DNA from: Flemingiibacterium sp045635785
Lineage (GTDB): Bacteria > Bacillota > Clostridia > Oscillospirales > CAG-272
DNA length: 11,863 nucleotides
Reading direction: 5' to 3'
Assembly (NCBI GenBank): GCA_045635785.1
Contig: JAZTWJ010000039.1
Coordinates: forward strand, 1 to 11,863
This document shows positions 5,253 to 11,863 of the stretch, piece after piece. A program made the translations under genes and the position numbers. Position 1 is the first letter of the stretch. The number at the start of each line of letters is the position of its first letter. The notes under the pieces are model-generated. The model was given only the letters and a program-made list of their open reading frames with translations. It was not told the origin of the DNA and searched no databases.

Positions 5253-6446
5253 TTATACGTTGGTATAATTGTCGAAATAGCCCTGGATAAAGACGATGGG
5301 AGTACCCTTGTCGCCCGAGCCGGAGGTCAGATCACAGAGGGATCCGATCAGGTCGGTAAGCTGACGGGGTGTGGTTCCCTCGGAAACCATCTGTCCAACC
5401 AGATTGCCGTCCTTTTCCACGATTTTTTCTTTGATCGCAGCCTTCAGCTCATCGCCGGAAAGATGCGCGAAATCGTTATCTGCCAAATATTTGAGCTTCA
5501 GCTCATTGGGGGTGCCTTCGAGACCATCCGTGTATGCGGGAGAAACCACCGGATCGGCAAGCTCCCAAATTTTGCCCACGGGATCCTTGAATGCGCCGTC
5601 ACCGTAAACCATGACTTCGATCTTTTTGCCCGTTGCGGCATACAGCTTTGCGGCGATGGCATCCACCACCGGCTGGCAATCGCGGGGAAAGAGCTTGACC
5701 TGCTCATCGGTCGCCTTATTGGAGCCGAGCAGACCGTAGTTCTCGTTGTAGCCGCTGCCATTGACGGGAGCGTTCAAGATCTCGTCCAAGCCGAAGATCT
5801 TTTCGCCGCCGTTTGCCTTCAGGATGCGCTTTGTGCGTTGGCGGGTATGAATATCGCAGGCGATGACGTTTTTGGTATAGGGAAGGATCGCTTTGGGATT
5901 GTTGGCGAAGATGATCTCGCAGTCTGCACCGCAGCCGCGGATGAGCTCCTCGTAATATGCAACATAGTCCACGCCGGTAAAGCGATGGAGCTTGTATCCA
6001 AACAGCTCGCGGTACTTTTCAAGGGTAAGAACATCGGAATAGGGATCAACGCCCTTTTCATCCATGTCGTCCAAGCTGATCAGATGTTTGCCAACCTCAT
6101 CGGAGGGGTAGGAGAGCATGAGCACGATCTTCTTCGCGCCCTTTGCAATGCCGCGCAGGCAGATAGAGAAGCGGTTACGGCTGAGAATCGGGAAGATGAC
6201 ACCGACGGTTTCGCCGCCGAGCTTTGCCTTAACGTCCGTCGCGATGTCGTCAATCGAAGCGTAGTTGCCCTGCGCTCTTGCAACGATCGCCTCGGTCATT
6301 GCAACAATGTCGCGGTTATTGAAAGTGAAGCCGTCATCCTTCTGTGCTTCCAGCACGGAATTAACAACGATTTCAACGATATCGTCGCCATTTCTGATAA
6401 TGGGCGCTCTGACGCCGCGGGATACTGTGCCAATCATACGACTCAT
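5253..6446 (-). CDS. CofE-like coenzyme F420-0:L-glutamate ligase family protein
   Basis: 397-aa soluble protein. The N-terminal half resembles the F420_ligase (CofE) family: a GDDIVEIVVNSVLEA segment near residues 20-34, then DIVAMTEAIVARAQGN at about 46-61, which matches the strand-helix pattern of archaeal CofE. Later blocks include VGVIFPILSRNRFSICLRGIAKG, MVYGDGAFKDPVGKIWELADPVVSPAYTDG and a terminal GSLCDLTSGSGDKGTP. Known CofE adds gamma-linked glutamates to F420-0 using GTP, but it is about 250 residues; this protein is about 150 longer, and Clostridia are not known F420 producers. The true acceptor is therefore unknown. The start follows AAAGGTGG at 10 nt. It is a single-gene unit with its own promoter and terminator, convergent with rplJL and divergent from purC. 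No other F420 gene is nearby. A family-level call is fairly safe; the biochemical role is not. Confidence 0.7.
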   Translation of the reverse strand: MSRMIGTVSRGVRAPIIRNGDDIVEIVVNSVLEAQKDDGFTFNNRDIVAMTEAIVARAQGNYASIDDIATDVKAKLGGETVGVIFPILSRNRFSICLRGIAKGAKKIVLMLSYPSDEVGKHLISLDDMDEKGVDPYSDVLTLEKYRELFGYKLHRFTGVDYVAYYEELIRGCGADCEIIFANNPKAILPYTKNVIACDIHTRQRTKRILKANGGEKIFGLDEILNAPVNGSGYNENYGLLGSNKATDEQVKLFPRDCQPVVDAIAAKLYAATGKKIEVMVYGDGAFKDPVGKIWELADPVVSPAYTDGLEGTPNELKLKYLADNDFAHLSGDELKAAIKEKIVEKDGNLVGQMVSEGTTPRQLTDLIGSLCDLTSGSGDKGTPIVFIQGYFDNYTNV

Positions 6447-6487
6447 ATTAAAAATACCACCTTTATGGATTAGATTTACAAATATAA

Positions 6488-6514
6488 GGGAATCATGATT
6501 CGAATAATCATCCC
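6488..6514 (-). promoter_or_regulatory. Hairpin at the 5' end of the CofE-like transcript, containing the shared start-site element (copy 2)
   Basis: GATTCGAATAATCATCC (6497-6513, top strand) repeats the element at 3123-3141 without its central AA. As minus-strand RNA the segment folds: GGGA (6514-6511) and TGATT (6510-6506) pair with AATCA (6500-6496) and TCCC (6491-6488), leaving a 4-nt bulge. The predicted transcript start (near 6516) lies right at the foot of this hairpin, so it could affect RNA stability or serve as an operator on DNA. Confidence 0.45.
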
Positions 6515-6522
6515 GATTATAT

Positions 6523-6551
6523 ATTATATCACATTCTTAACGATTTTTCAA
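6523..6551 (-). promoter_or_regulatory. Promoter of the CofE-like gene
   Basis: On the minus strand TTGAAA (6551-6546), a 17-nt spacer and TATAAT (6528-6523), preceded by TGA as an extended -10. A second TATAAT (6521-6516) overlaps the start region. The rest of the 303-nt divergent intergenic region (6552-6651) is AT-rich, with nothing recognisable. Confidence 0.8.
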
Positions 6552-6651
6552 TAATTTTTATGAAAAAACCTTTGAAATTTTACACCAATCTTTTTGCTGA
6601 AACGCCCGTATTTTTGTTATGTTCTGCGATACAAAAAATGGAAATTCCCTA

Positions 6652-6680
6652 TTGAAATCGGTGATATAATGTGATATAAT
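6652..6680 (+). promoter_or_regulatory. Promoter of purC with duplicated extended -10 element
   Basis: TTGAAA (6652-6657), a 17-nt spacer and TATAAT (6675-6680). The 10-mer GTGATATAAT occurs twice in tandem (6661-6670 and 6671-6680), so two extended -10 boxes exist, but only the second is correctly spaced from the -35 box. The leader is about 63 nt, with a weak GTCC/GGAC hairpin (6699-6725) and no recognisable purine riboswitch. Confidence 0.8.
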
Positions 6681-6749
6681 ATAAGCAGTAGCTTTAGCGT
6701 CCGAGCGCCGAGCAGGTGTTAGGACATAAATATAGTAAGGAGAAAATCA

Positions 6750-7451
6750 ATGAAAAAGATTTACGAAGGCAAAACAAAGGATGTTTATTCTCTTGAAAAC
6801 GGAAATGTACTGCTGAAATTCAAGGACGATTGCACCGGAAAAGACGGCAAGTTCGATCCCGGCGAAAATGCGGTCGGTCTGACGATCGAAGGCATTGGCA
6901 AAGCAAATCTTGAAACTTCCATTCATTATTTTGAGCTTTTGAAAAAGGCGGGTATCAAAACCCATTATGTCAGCGCAAACGTTGAGGAGGCAACCATGGA
7001 GGTCCTTCCCGCAGAATGCTTTGGTAAGGCACAGGGCGGCGGCGGTCTTGAGGTCATTTGCCGTTTGGTTGCAACGGGCAGCTTTATTCGTCGTTATGGC
7101 GAGTACATCAAGGACGGAACCCCTCTTGCAGGCGGTTATGTGGAGTGCACCTTCAAGAATGACGAGAAGGGCGATCCGCTGGTAACGGGCGAAGGCTTGG
7201 CGGCGCTGGGCGTTATGACTCCTGCGCTGTTTGAATCCATGAAGGAACAGACGCTCAAGATCACAAAGATCGTTGCAGACGATCTCAAATCCATCGGACT
7301 TGATCTGTGGGACATCAAATTTGAGTTTGGCTACAACAATGGCGAGGTCATTCTCATCGACGAGATCGCATCCGGCAATATGCGTGTTTACAAGGGCAAT
7401 GAGATTGTTGAGCCTGTTGAGTTGACCAAGCTGATCCTCGCAGCAAGATAA
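6750..7451 (+). CDS. purC: Phosphoribosylaminoimidazole-succinocarboxamide (SAICAR) synthase
   Basis: 233-aa cytoplasmic enzyme of purine biosynthesis that joins CAIR and aspartate with ATP to form SAICAR. The N-terminus KKIYEGKTKDVY is the ATP-binding opening of the family, followed by GLEVICRLVATGSFIRRYG (substrate-binding block), YVECTFKNDEKGDPL and LDLWDIKFEFGYNNGEVILIDEI. The motif after that reads DEIASGNMRVY where E. coli and Bacillus enzymes have DEISPDTCRLWD-like sequences, and the tail is short, so this is a divergent branch. AAGGAG lies upstream of the ATG at normal spacing. It is separate from any other pur gene in this window, has its own promoter, and is divergent from the CofE-like gene. 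A paralogue with altered specificity is possible but less likely. Confidence 0.85.
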   Translation: MKKIYEGKTKDVYSLENGNVLLKFKDDCTGKDGKFDPGENAVGLTIEGIGKANLETSIHYFELLKKAGIKTHYVSANVEEATMEVLPAECFGKAQGGGGLEVICRLVATGSFIRRYGEYIKDGTPLAGGYVECTFKNDEKGDPLVTGEGLAALGVMTPALFESMKEQTLKITKIVADDLKSIGLDLWDIKFEFGYNNGEVILIDEIASGNMRVYKGNEIVEPVELTKLILAAR

Positions 7452-7471
7452 GATCATTAAAAGCAAACTGC

Positions 7472-7520
7472 CCTTGCCACTTGGCAAGGAAAGGCAGGCT
7501 GCCTGAGCGGCAGTCTGCCT
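7472..7520 (+). terminator. Double hairpin downstream of purC, probable terminator
   Basis: A first hairpin pairs CCTTGCC (7472-7478) with GGCAAGG (7483-7489). A second, 12 bp, pairs AGGCAG-GCTGCC (7492-7503) with GGCAGT-CTGCCT (7509-7520), one wobble, 5-nt loop. The following CTGTTTATAAG is only a weak T-run, so termination may be partial, with some read-through into the symporter gene. Confidence 0.6.
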
Positions 7521-7556
7521 CTGTTTATAAGCGATAGAAGGTCGATCAAAATACAA

Positions 7557-7598
7557 GATATTCGCTCCGCGTGCTTATGCAGAAGCTTTGCGAATGTC
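7557..7598 (+). promoter_or_regulatory. Hairpin in the leader of the symporter gene
   Basis: GATATTCGC (7557-7565) pairs with GCGAATGTC (7590-7598), 9 bp with one wobble; inside it GCTT (7573-7576) pairs with AAGC (7583-7586). It ends 6 nt before the GGAGGA ribosome site. No clear sigma-A promoter is seen between purC and this gene. A regulatory role is only a possibility. Confidence 0.35.
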
Positions 7599-7613
7599 GG
7601 CAATGGAGGAAAC

Positions 7614-8987
7614 ATGGAAAATCGCGAAGGATTCAAATCCCATCTTGGATTTCTGTTGGTCAGCGCGGGCTGTGCCATCGGAATCGGAAACGTTTGGAAA
7701 TTCCCCTATGTGGCGGGTGAAAACGGCGGCGGTGTTTTTGTACTTTTTTATTTGCTGTTTTTGCTTATCATGGGCGTGCCGGTGCTTGCCATGGAATTGG
7801 CTGTTGGTCGCGCCAGCCGAAAAAGTGCGCTGGAGGCTTACCGCACGCTGGAAAAACCGGGACACAAGTGGCATATTCACGGTGTTATCTGCATCGCGGG
7901 CAATGTGCTTTTGATGATGTATTACACCGCCGTCTGCGGATGGATGCTCAATTATTTTGTAAAGTTTATCAGCGGTTCATTTTCAAAGCTGACGCCTGCT
8001 GCTGACGGCACCTACAATGCGGCTGTATCCGATGTGTTCTCATCCATGCAGCAGAGCTTGCCGCAGATGATCGTCTTTACATTTATCACCATTTTGCTGG
8101 GATTCTTTGTGGTCAGCTTTGGTTTACAGAAGGGGCTTGAGCGCATCTCCAAATGGATGATGTCCGGCTTACTGCTTCTGATCGTGGTTTTGGGAATCAA
8201 TTCCTGTCTGCTTGACGGCGCGGCAGAGGGCCTCAAATTCTATCTGCTGCCGGATTTCAAAAAGGCTTTGGAAGCGGGCATCGGAAATGTGATCACCGCG
8301 GCGATGAATCAGGCGTTTTTCACGCTGTCGCTGGGTATGGCAAGCATGGAAATATTCGCAAGCTACATGTCCCGCGAGCGCACGCTGGTCACCGAATCGG
8401 TGCAGATCTGTTGCCTTGATACCTTTGTTGCACTGATGAGCGGTCTCATCATTTTCCCCGCGTGCTTTTCCTTTGGGGTACATCCCGATTCGGGGCCTCC
8501 GCTTATTTTTGAGACGCTGCCCAATGTGTTTCTCAATATGGCGGGCGGACAAATTTGGGGAACGCTGTTCTTTTTGTTCATGTTCTTTGCCAGCTTTTCC
8601 ACGGTCATTGCGGTGTTTGAAAACATCATCCGCAGTCTGATGGATTCCATTGGATGGAGCCGTATCAAAACGGTCGTGATTTCGTGCATCGGCATGCTGA
8701 TTCTCTGCTTGCCCTGTGTATTCGGCGGCAATCTGCTTGCTGACTTTAACATTGGCGGCAAGGGCGTTCTCGACATTGAGGACTTTATTGTATCGAATAT
8801 TCTTCTGCCGGTCGGTGCGCTGGTTTATCTGCTGTTCTGCGTTACGCGCTACGGCTGGGGATTCGACCATTTCCTTGAGGAATGCAACACCGGCAAGGGC
8901 ATCAAAATGTCCCCCAAGCTCAAAAAGTATTTTCAGTTTGTGCTTCCCATTCTGATCATGGTGATCATCATCAGCGGTTTGATTTAA
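7614..8987 (+). CDS. Sodium-dependent amino acid symporter, NSS/SNF family (LeuT-like)
   Basis: 457-aa integral membrane protein predicted to import an amino acid or related amine together with Na+. Helix 1 contains SAGCAIGIGNVWKFPYVAGENGGG (residues 17-40), the unwound LeuT-fold segment that binds substrate and sodium; G19, A21, I22 and N26 align with the LeuT Na-site residues. Helix 6 reads FFTLSLGMASMEIFASY and helix 8 MFFASFSTVIAVFENI, with Ser/Thr where LeuT has its Na2 Thr/Ser pair. I count 11 membrane segments, the usual number for the shorter bacterial NSS type (MhsT/TyT1), which lacks helix 12. The ATG at 7614 follows GGAGGA closely; an overlapping out-of-frame start is rejected because it runs out quickly. 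Substrate cannot be told from sequence. It lies downstream of purC behind a probable partial terminator and ends at a strong shared terminator. Confidence 0.92.
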   Translation: MENREGFKSHLGFLLVSAGCAIGIGNVWKFPYVAGENGGGVFVLFYLLFLLIMGVPVLAMELAVGRASRKSALEAYRTLEKPGHKWHIHGVICIAGNVLLMMYYTAVCGWMLNYFVKFISGSFSKLTPAADGTYNAAVSDVFSSMQQSLPQMIVFTFITILLGFFVVSFGLQKGLERISKWMMSGLLLLIVVLGINSCLLDGAAEGLKFYLLPDFKKALEAGIGNVITAAMNQAFFTLSLGMASMEIFASYMSRERTLVTESVQICCLDTFVALMSGLIIFPACFSFGVHPDSGPPLIFETLPNVFLNMAGGQIWGTLFFLFMFFASFSTVIAVFENIIRSLMDSIGWSRIKTVVISCIGMLILCLPCVFGGNLLADFNIGGKGVLDIEDFIVSNILLPVGALVYLLFCVTRYGWGFDHFLEECNTGKGIKMSPKLKKYFQFVLPILIMVIIISGLI

Positions 8988-9002
8988 TCAAAGAAAACAG
9001 AA

Positions 9003-9036
9003 AAAACGCGATGCGCCTTTTGGCGCATCGCGTTTT
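9003..9036. terminator. Bidirectional terminator between convergent genes
   Basis: A perfect 15-bp inverted repeat (arms 9003-9017 and 9022-9036) with a TTTT loop. The arms end in TTTT on the plus strand and in a six-T run on the minus strand, so it can end both the symporter transcript and the solute-binding protein/oxidoreductase transcript. Confidence 0.93.
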
Positions 9037-9046
9037 GTGATGTCGA

Positions 9047-10336
9047 TTAAATAACGTGGCCGATGGATGCCATATACTTGGATACCGCTTTGCCGTCCAC
9101 AGCAGAGGGAAGAATGCCTTCCTTGGAGCAGATTGCAGCAGCATAGCCTGCGGCTTCACCCATAGGTGTGACACAGCCTGCAACGCGGTAGCTGGAATGT
9201 GCATAGAAGTCGCCGGAGATGCAGCGACCTGCAAGCAGCAGATTCTCGCAACCGATCGGCAGAAGCGCACGGTAGGGAATGTTGTACGGTTGTACACGTT
9301 TTCCCTTGGCATGATCGTACTTGTCGTTTTCGCTGATGCGATGTACGTCGATGGAGAAGCGAACGGTGCAGATCGCATCTTCAAACTTACGTCCCTCGGT
9401 AATATCCTCGTAGGTGAGGCGGTATTGACCTTTGATGCGCTTGCCTTCGCGAACACCGATGTGGGAGCAGATCTGAAGCAACTTGCCGCCCTCGTAACGC
9501 GGGATTTTTACAAGCTTTTCGAAGGTTTCCACGCACTCTGCGCGGCCTTCGATGGTTGCATTGGAAAATGCCATCGGATCGTCCATCATCACCTTGAATT
9601 GGCTGTTGAACGAAAGTCCCCATACGCCGTCCACGGGGGTTTGAATCGCGGCGATGCCTTCGGAAGAAACATGAATGCCATACTCACGCAGTTCATTCTT
9701 AAGCTGTTCTTTATCGAAATAATCGTCACATTTGATGGGATTCTTAAAGCCAGTAACCAGCATGGAAACTGCTGCGGGCTGCGGCTCTCCCGTTTCGGGA
9801 TGACCGATCTCATACTCACAGCCTGCCATGGCAGCCAAAAGGCCGTTGCCCGTTGCGTCGATGAAAACATCGGCAGTAACAGAAACTGCGCCACATTCGG
9901 TGGCAACAGCGATGGAAGTGATGCGTCCGTTTTCAACATTGCATCCAGCCATCATGGAATGATACATGACATCGGCGCCGGCTTCACGACAGCGTTTTTC
10001 AAAGTAATACTTGACATACTCAATATCAACCATCGTGCCGGGGATCTTTTTGCCATTTTCGTCATAGCGGGGTCCGCGGCGTGCAGAGGTATGGTCGCGG
10101 CTTGACAGCCATTCCCACATTTCCTGCACCAGACCGCCCTTGTCTTTTGGGTCGAGGATCTGCGGAACAATACCCTTGGTAATGTCGCCGCCAAGCTCGC
10201 CGCCGCATTCGATGAGCAGTGTTTTTGCGCCGTTGGACGCCGCTGTAACGGCGGCGCCAACGCCTGCAAATCCGCCGCCGACAACGACAACGTCATATGT
10301 AAACGAATCGGAAAGGGAAAGATTAAAAGTTTTCAT
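9047..10336 (-). CDS. FAD-dependent oxidoreductase (FAD_oxidored family)
   Basis: 429-aa predicted cytoplasmic flavoprotein. The N-terminal Rossmann fold shows VVVVGGGFAGVGAA (GGGFAG at residues 20-25), an acidic residue E43 to bind the adenosine ribose, then GELGGDITKG, typical of the FAD_oxidored (PF12831-type) group. A central DATGNGLLAAMAG motif and a C-terminal second FAD contact LLLAGRCISGDFYAHSSYRV followed by TPMGEAAGYAAAI complete the domain. No membrane segment and no iron-sulfur Cys cluster are seen. The start has AAGGA 5 nt upstream, overlapping the stop of the solute-binding protein gene 8 nt away, so the two are one operon. Members of this family are often near carbohydrate uptake or breakdown genes; the substrate here is unknown. 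It is followed by the bidirectional terminator. Confidence 0.85.
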   Translation of the reverse strand: MKTFNLSLSDSFTYDVVVVGGGFAGVGAAVTAASNGAKTLLIECGGELGGDITKGIVPQILDPKDKGGLVQEMWEWLSSRDHTSARRGPRYDENGKKIPGTMVDIEYVKYYFEKRCREAGADVMYHSMMAGCNVENGRITSIAVATECGAVSVTADVFIDATGNGLLAAMAGCEYEIGHPETGEPQPAAVSMLVTGFKNPIKCDDYFDKEQLKNELREYGIHVSSEGIAAIQTPVDGVWGLSFNSQFKVMMDDPMAFSNATIEGRAECVETFEKLVKIPRYEGGKLLQICSHIGVREGKRIKGQYRLTYEDITEGRKFEDAICTVRFSIDVHRISENDKYDHAKGKRVQPYNIPYRALLPIGCENLLLAGRCISGDFYAHSSYRVAGCVTPMGEAAGYAAAICSKEGILPSAVDGKAVSKYMASIGHVI

Positions 10337-10344
10337 ATAAATCC

Positions 10345-11775
10345 TTAATCTACGAAGGAATTGTAGGTTTCAACAACGCTCTGGATGGACGACTCTACGC
10401 CGCCTCTGATGGAATCGAGAATGGTGATGATGCTTTCGCCGTTTCTGACGGCATTGCCTACGCCGCCCATAAGGTTCCACAGGTAAGCATCGCAGAGGTC
10501 ATTACGCCAGCTCTTGAAGATGATGTCGAGCATTTCAGAGGACTCGTCATCGCGCAGAGCCTTGCCCTCGAGGGAGATGTCATAGTAAGCGGGAATAACT
10601 TCTTCTTCGGAGTAGCAAGCGATCGCCTGAAGGATTATAGCTGCACGGTTGCTGTCTACAGTCTTCGGAATACCGGTACCGCAGGGGTTGTGACCGTTCA
10701 GATGGCAGATGTATTCTTCTTGCTCTGTATCATATTTGGGAAGGGGCAGCAGACCGAAGTTGAAGTCATATTCACGCATGGTCTGTGCGTTGCTAAGGCT
10801 TGCGAAGTAGAACAGAGCACGAGAGTTGAACCAAACGCTCTTGATATCGTTGGTACCGCCGATGAAGGAGTACTCAGGAGATACGAAGAAACGGTTGAGC
10901 TTTTCGATAACGTTTACAGAACGCTCTTCGCCGATTGCGATGACCGGAATGTCATCTTCGTCCTTGTCGATCATCTTTTCGCCTGCAGAGAAGTAAAGCA
11001 TCTGAGCTGCTGCGGTCTGTGCGGAGATACCGTACTGGTCGTTGAGATCCCAAACGCCGTTACCGTCTTCGTCGTTTGCAACCTTCTTTGCACACTCTTC
11101 AACGAGATCAATGGTGAACTCGCCTGCCTTAACTGCATCATAGAGGTTGGGAAGCTTGTACTCTTCTGCAATGTCCTTATTAAAGAAGCAAATGTTCAGC
11201 GCATTACCTGCGTTGATGCCAAGACCGGTTGCATAGAACAGCTTGTTGGCGATGGTGGTTTCCATCAGCTTGTCATACTGCCAGAAGGGCTGTGTGAAAT
11301 CGAGGGCTTCTTCCTCAAGCATGTTGACAAAGTTTCCGCCGATGGAGAGGGTTGCCATGTCGGAAATACGGAGCATGACAAGGTCATAGGCAGCGTCGCC
11401 TGCCAAAACGAACTGTGTAACGAAGTTGTTCAGCGCGGGACCGGTTGCATCGGGAGCTACCTCAGCAAAGATCTTAACGTTGAACTCTTCCTCGATCTTG
11501 CGGTTACGACGATAAACGGCGTCGTTCAGTGCTTCACCGGTTTCGGTTTCAGCCCAAATATCCGTGGGAGTCCAGCTGGTGGAGCGGAGCAGAATGTTAA
11601 CGGTTTCATTGTTAAAATCTGCTTCGGGGAGCTTGTAGGCAGGCGCGGTCGTAACTTCGTTTGTACCGGGGTCTGCATTTGTGGTTTCTTCTCCGCTGCC
11701 GCCTGCGGTGCCGCAGGAAGCGAGCATCAGCATTGCAAGCAATGCCGCGATTGTCGACTTGGGGAATTTGCGCAT
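10345..11775 (-). CDS. Extracellular solute-binding lipoprotein (family 1 type)
   Basis: 476-aa secreted lipoprotein. The signal peptide MRKFPKSTIAALLAMLMLASC has a canonical lipobox LASC with Cys21 as the lipid-bearing residue. A Gly/Ser/Thr/Glu-rich linker (about residues 22-45) follows, as in many Clostridia surface proteins, then a large soluble domain beginning FNNETVNILLRSTSW with GEALNDAVYRRNRKIEEEFNVKI, typical of ABC sugar- or peptide-type binding proteins of this lineage. AAGGAGG lies upstream at good spacing. No permease or ATPase gene is in the window; the gene directly downstream is the FAD oxidoreductase. The 88 nt upstream to the window edge hold a weak hairpin (11794-11813) but no convincing promoter, so the transcript may start outside or the permeases may lie upstream. 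Ligand unknown. Confidence 0.85.
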   Translation of the reverse strand: MRKFPKSTIAALLAMLMLASCGTAGGSGEETTNADPGTNEVTTAPAYKLPEADFNNETVNILLRSTSWTPTDIWAETETGEALNDAVYRRNRKIEEEFNVKIFAEVAPDATGPALNNFVTQFVLAGDAAYDLVMLRISDMATLSIGGNFVNMLEEEALDFTQPFWQYDKLMETTIANKLFYATGLGINAGNALNICFFNKDIAEEYKLPNLYDAVKAGEFTIDLVEECAKKVANDEDGNGVWDLNDQYGISAQTAAAQMLYFSAGEKMIDKDEDDIPVIAIGEERSVNVIEKLNRFFVSPEYSFIGGTNDIKSVWFNSRALFYFASLSNAQTMREYDFNFGLLPLPKYDTEQEEYICHLNGHNPCGTGIPKTVDSNRAAIILQAIACYSEEEVIPAYYDISLEGKALRDDESSEMLDIIFKSWRNDLCDAYLWNLMGGVGNAVRNGESIITILDSIRGGVESSIQSVVETYNSFVD

Positions 11776-11863
11776 TTGATTTTCCTCCTTGTTGGAACCC
11801 TGTATTGGATCCCTTAATAATTTTTTGCGCTTCTACTTGGTTTTGACGAGAAAAACATTGCCA

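Noticed and set aside
5130..6473. Long plus-strand open frame (447 codons) opposite the CofE-like gene, and similar long antisense frames at 9056-10105 and 10690-11817
   Set aside because: They mirror well-supported genes on the other strand, lack ribosome sites and signal or domain features, and have the Cys/His/Asp-rich composition typical of antisense reading of biased codons.
6687..6749. Possible purine riboswitch in front of purC
   Set aside because: The leader is about 63 nt and lacks the three-way junction and conserved loops of known purine aptamers; only a weak wobble-rich hairpin is seen.

Overview
The window reads as a chromosomal segment of an uncultured, probably gut-associated, Gram-positive Clostridia member (Bacillota). 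The reasons are consensus sigma-A promoters (TTGACA-17-TATAAT), strong AGGAGG-type ribosome binding sites, rho-independent terminators after most units, a Firmicutes-style L10 leader with attenuator, and a long Ser/Thr/Gly/Glu-rich linker after the lipobox of the solute-binding protein. The genus cannot be told from the sequence. No tRNA, rRNA, CRISPR array, insertion sequence or phage gene is visible, and most genes are housekeeping.

Region 1 (1-3175, minus strand): a secD-secF-tcdA operon. A perfect consensus promoter at 3147-3175 drives the two-gene SecDF translocase accessory complex, and the tRNA t6A-modifying enzyme TcdA is overlapped onto the end of secF. About 135 nt of leader precede secD and most of it can fold into one long interrupted hairpin that ends at the ribosome binding site. 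SecF has Ala where most SecF proteins carry a conserved membrane Asp.

Region 2 (3176-3944): an AT-rich accessory spot with one small unrecognised lipoprotein gene. Region 3 (3945-5183, plus strand): the ribosomal stalk operon rplJ-rplL with a strong extended -10 promoter, an L10-type autoregulatory leader with attenuator, and a final terminator.

Region 4 (5207-7520): a CofE-like (F420-0:glutamate ligase family) gene on the minus strand, convergent with rplJL, and purC on the plus strand. The two are divergent and their promoters carry the same 16-bp -10 region in inverted orientation. The CofE-like transcript start also shares a 17/19-nt element with the secD transcript start, which suggests common control.

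Region 5 (7557-9036, plus strand): an 11-helix sodium:amino-acid symporter of the NSS family, ending at a perfect 15-bp bidirectional terminator. Region 6 (9003-11863, minus strand): a lipoprotein solute-binding protein followed 8 nt later by an FAD-dependent oxidoreductase (FAD_oxidored family), probably one transcript for capture and oxidation of an unidentified substrate. No ABC permease is present in the window.

No clearly new multi-gene system is visible. The observations most worth following are the secDF leader structure, the shared start-site element, the SecF substitution and the CofE-like gene.
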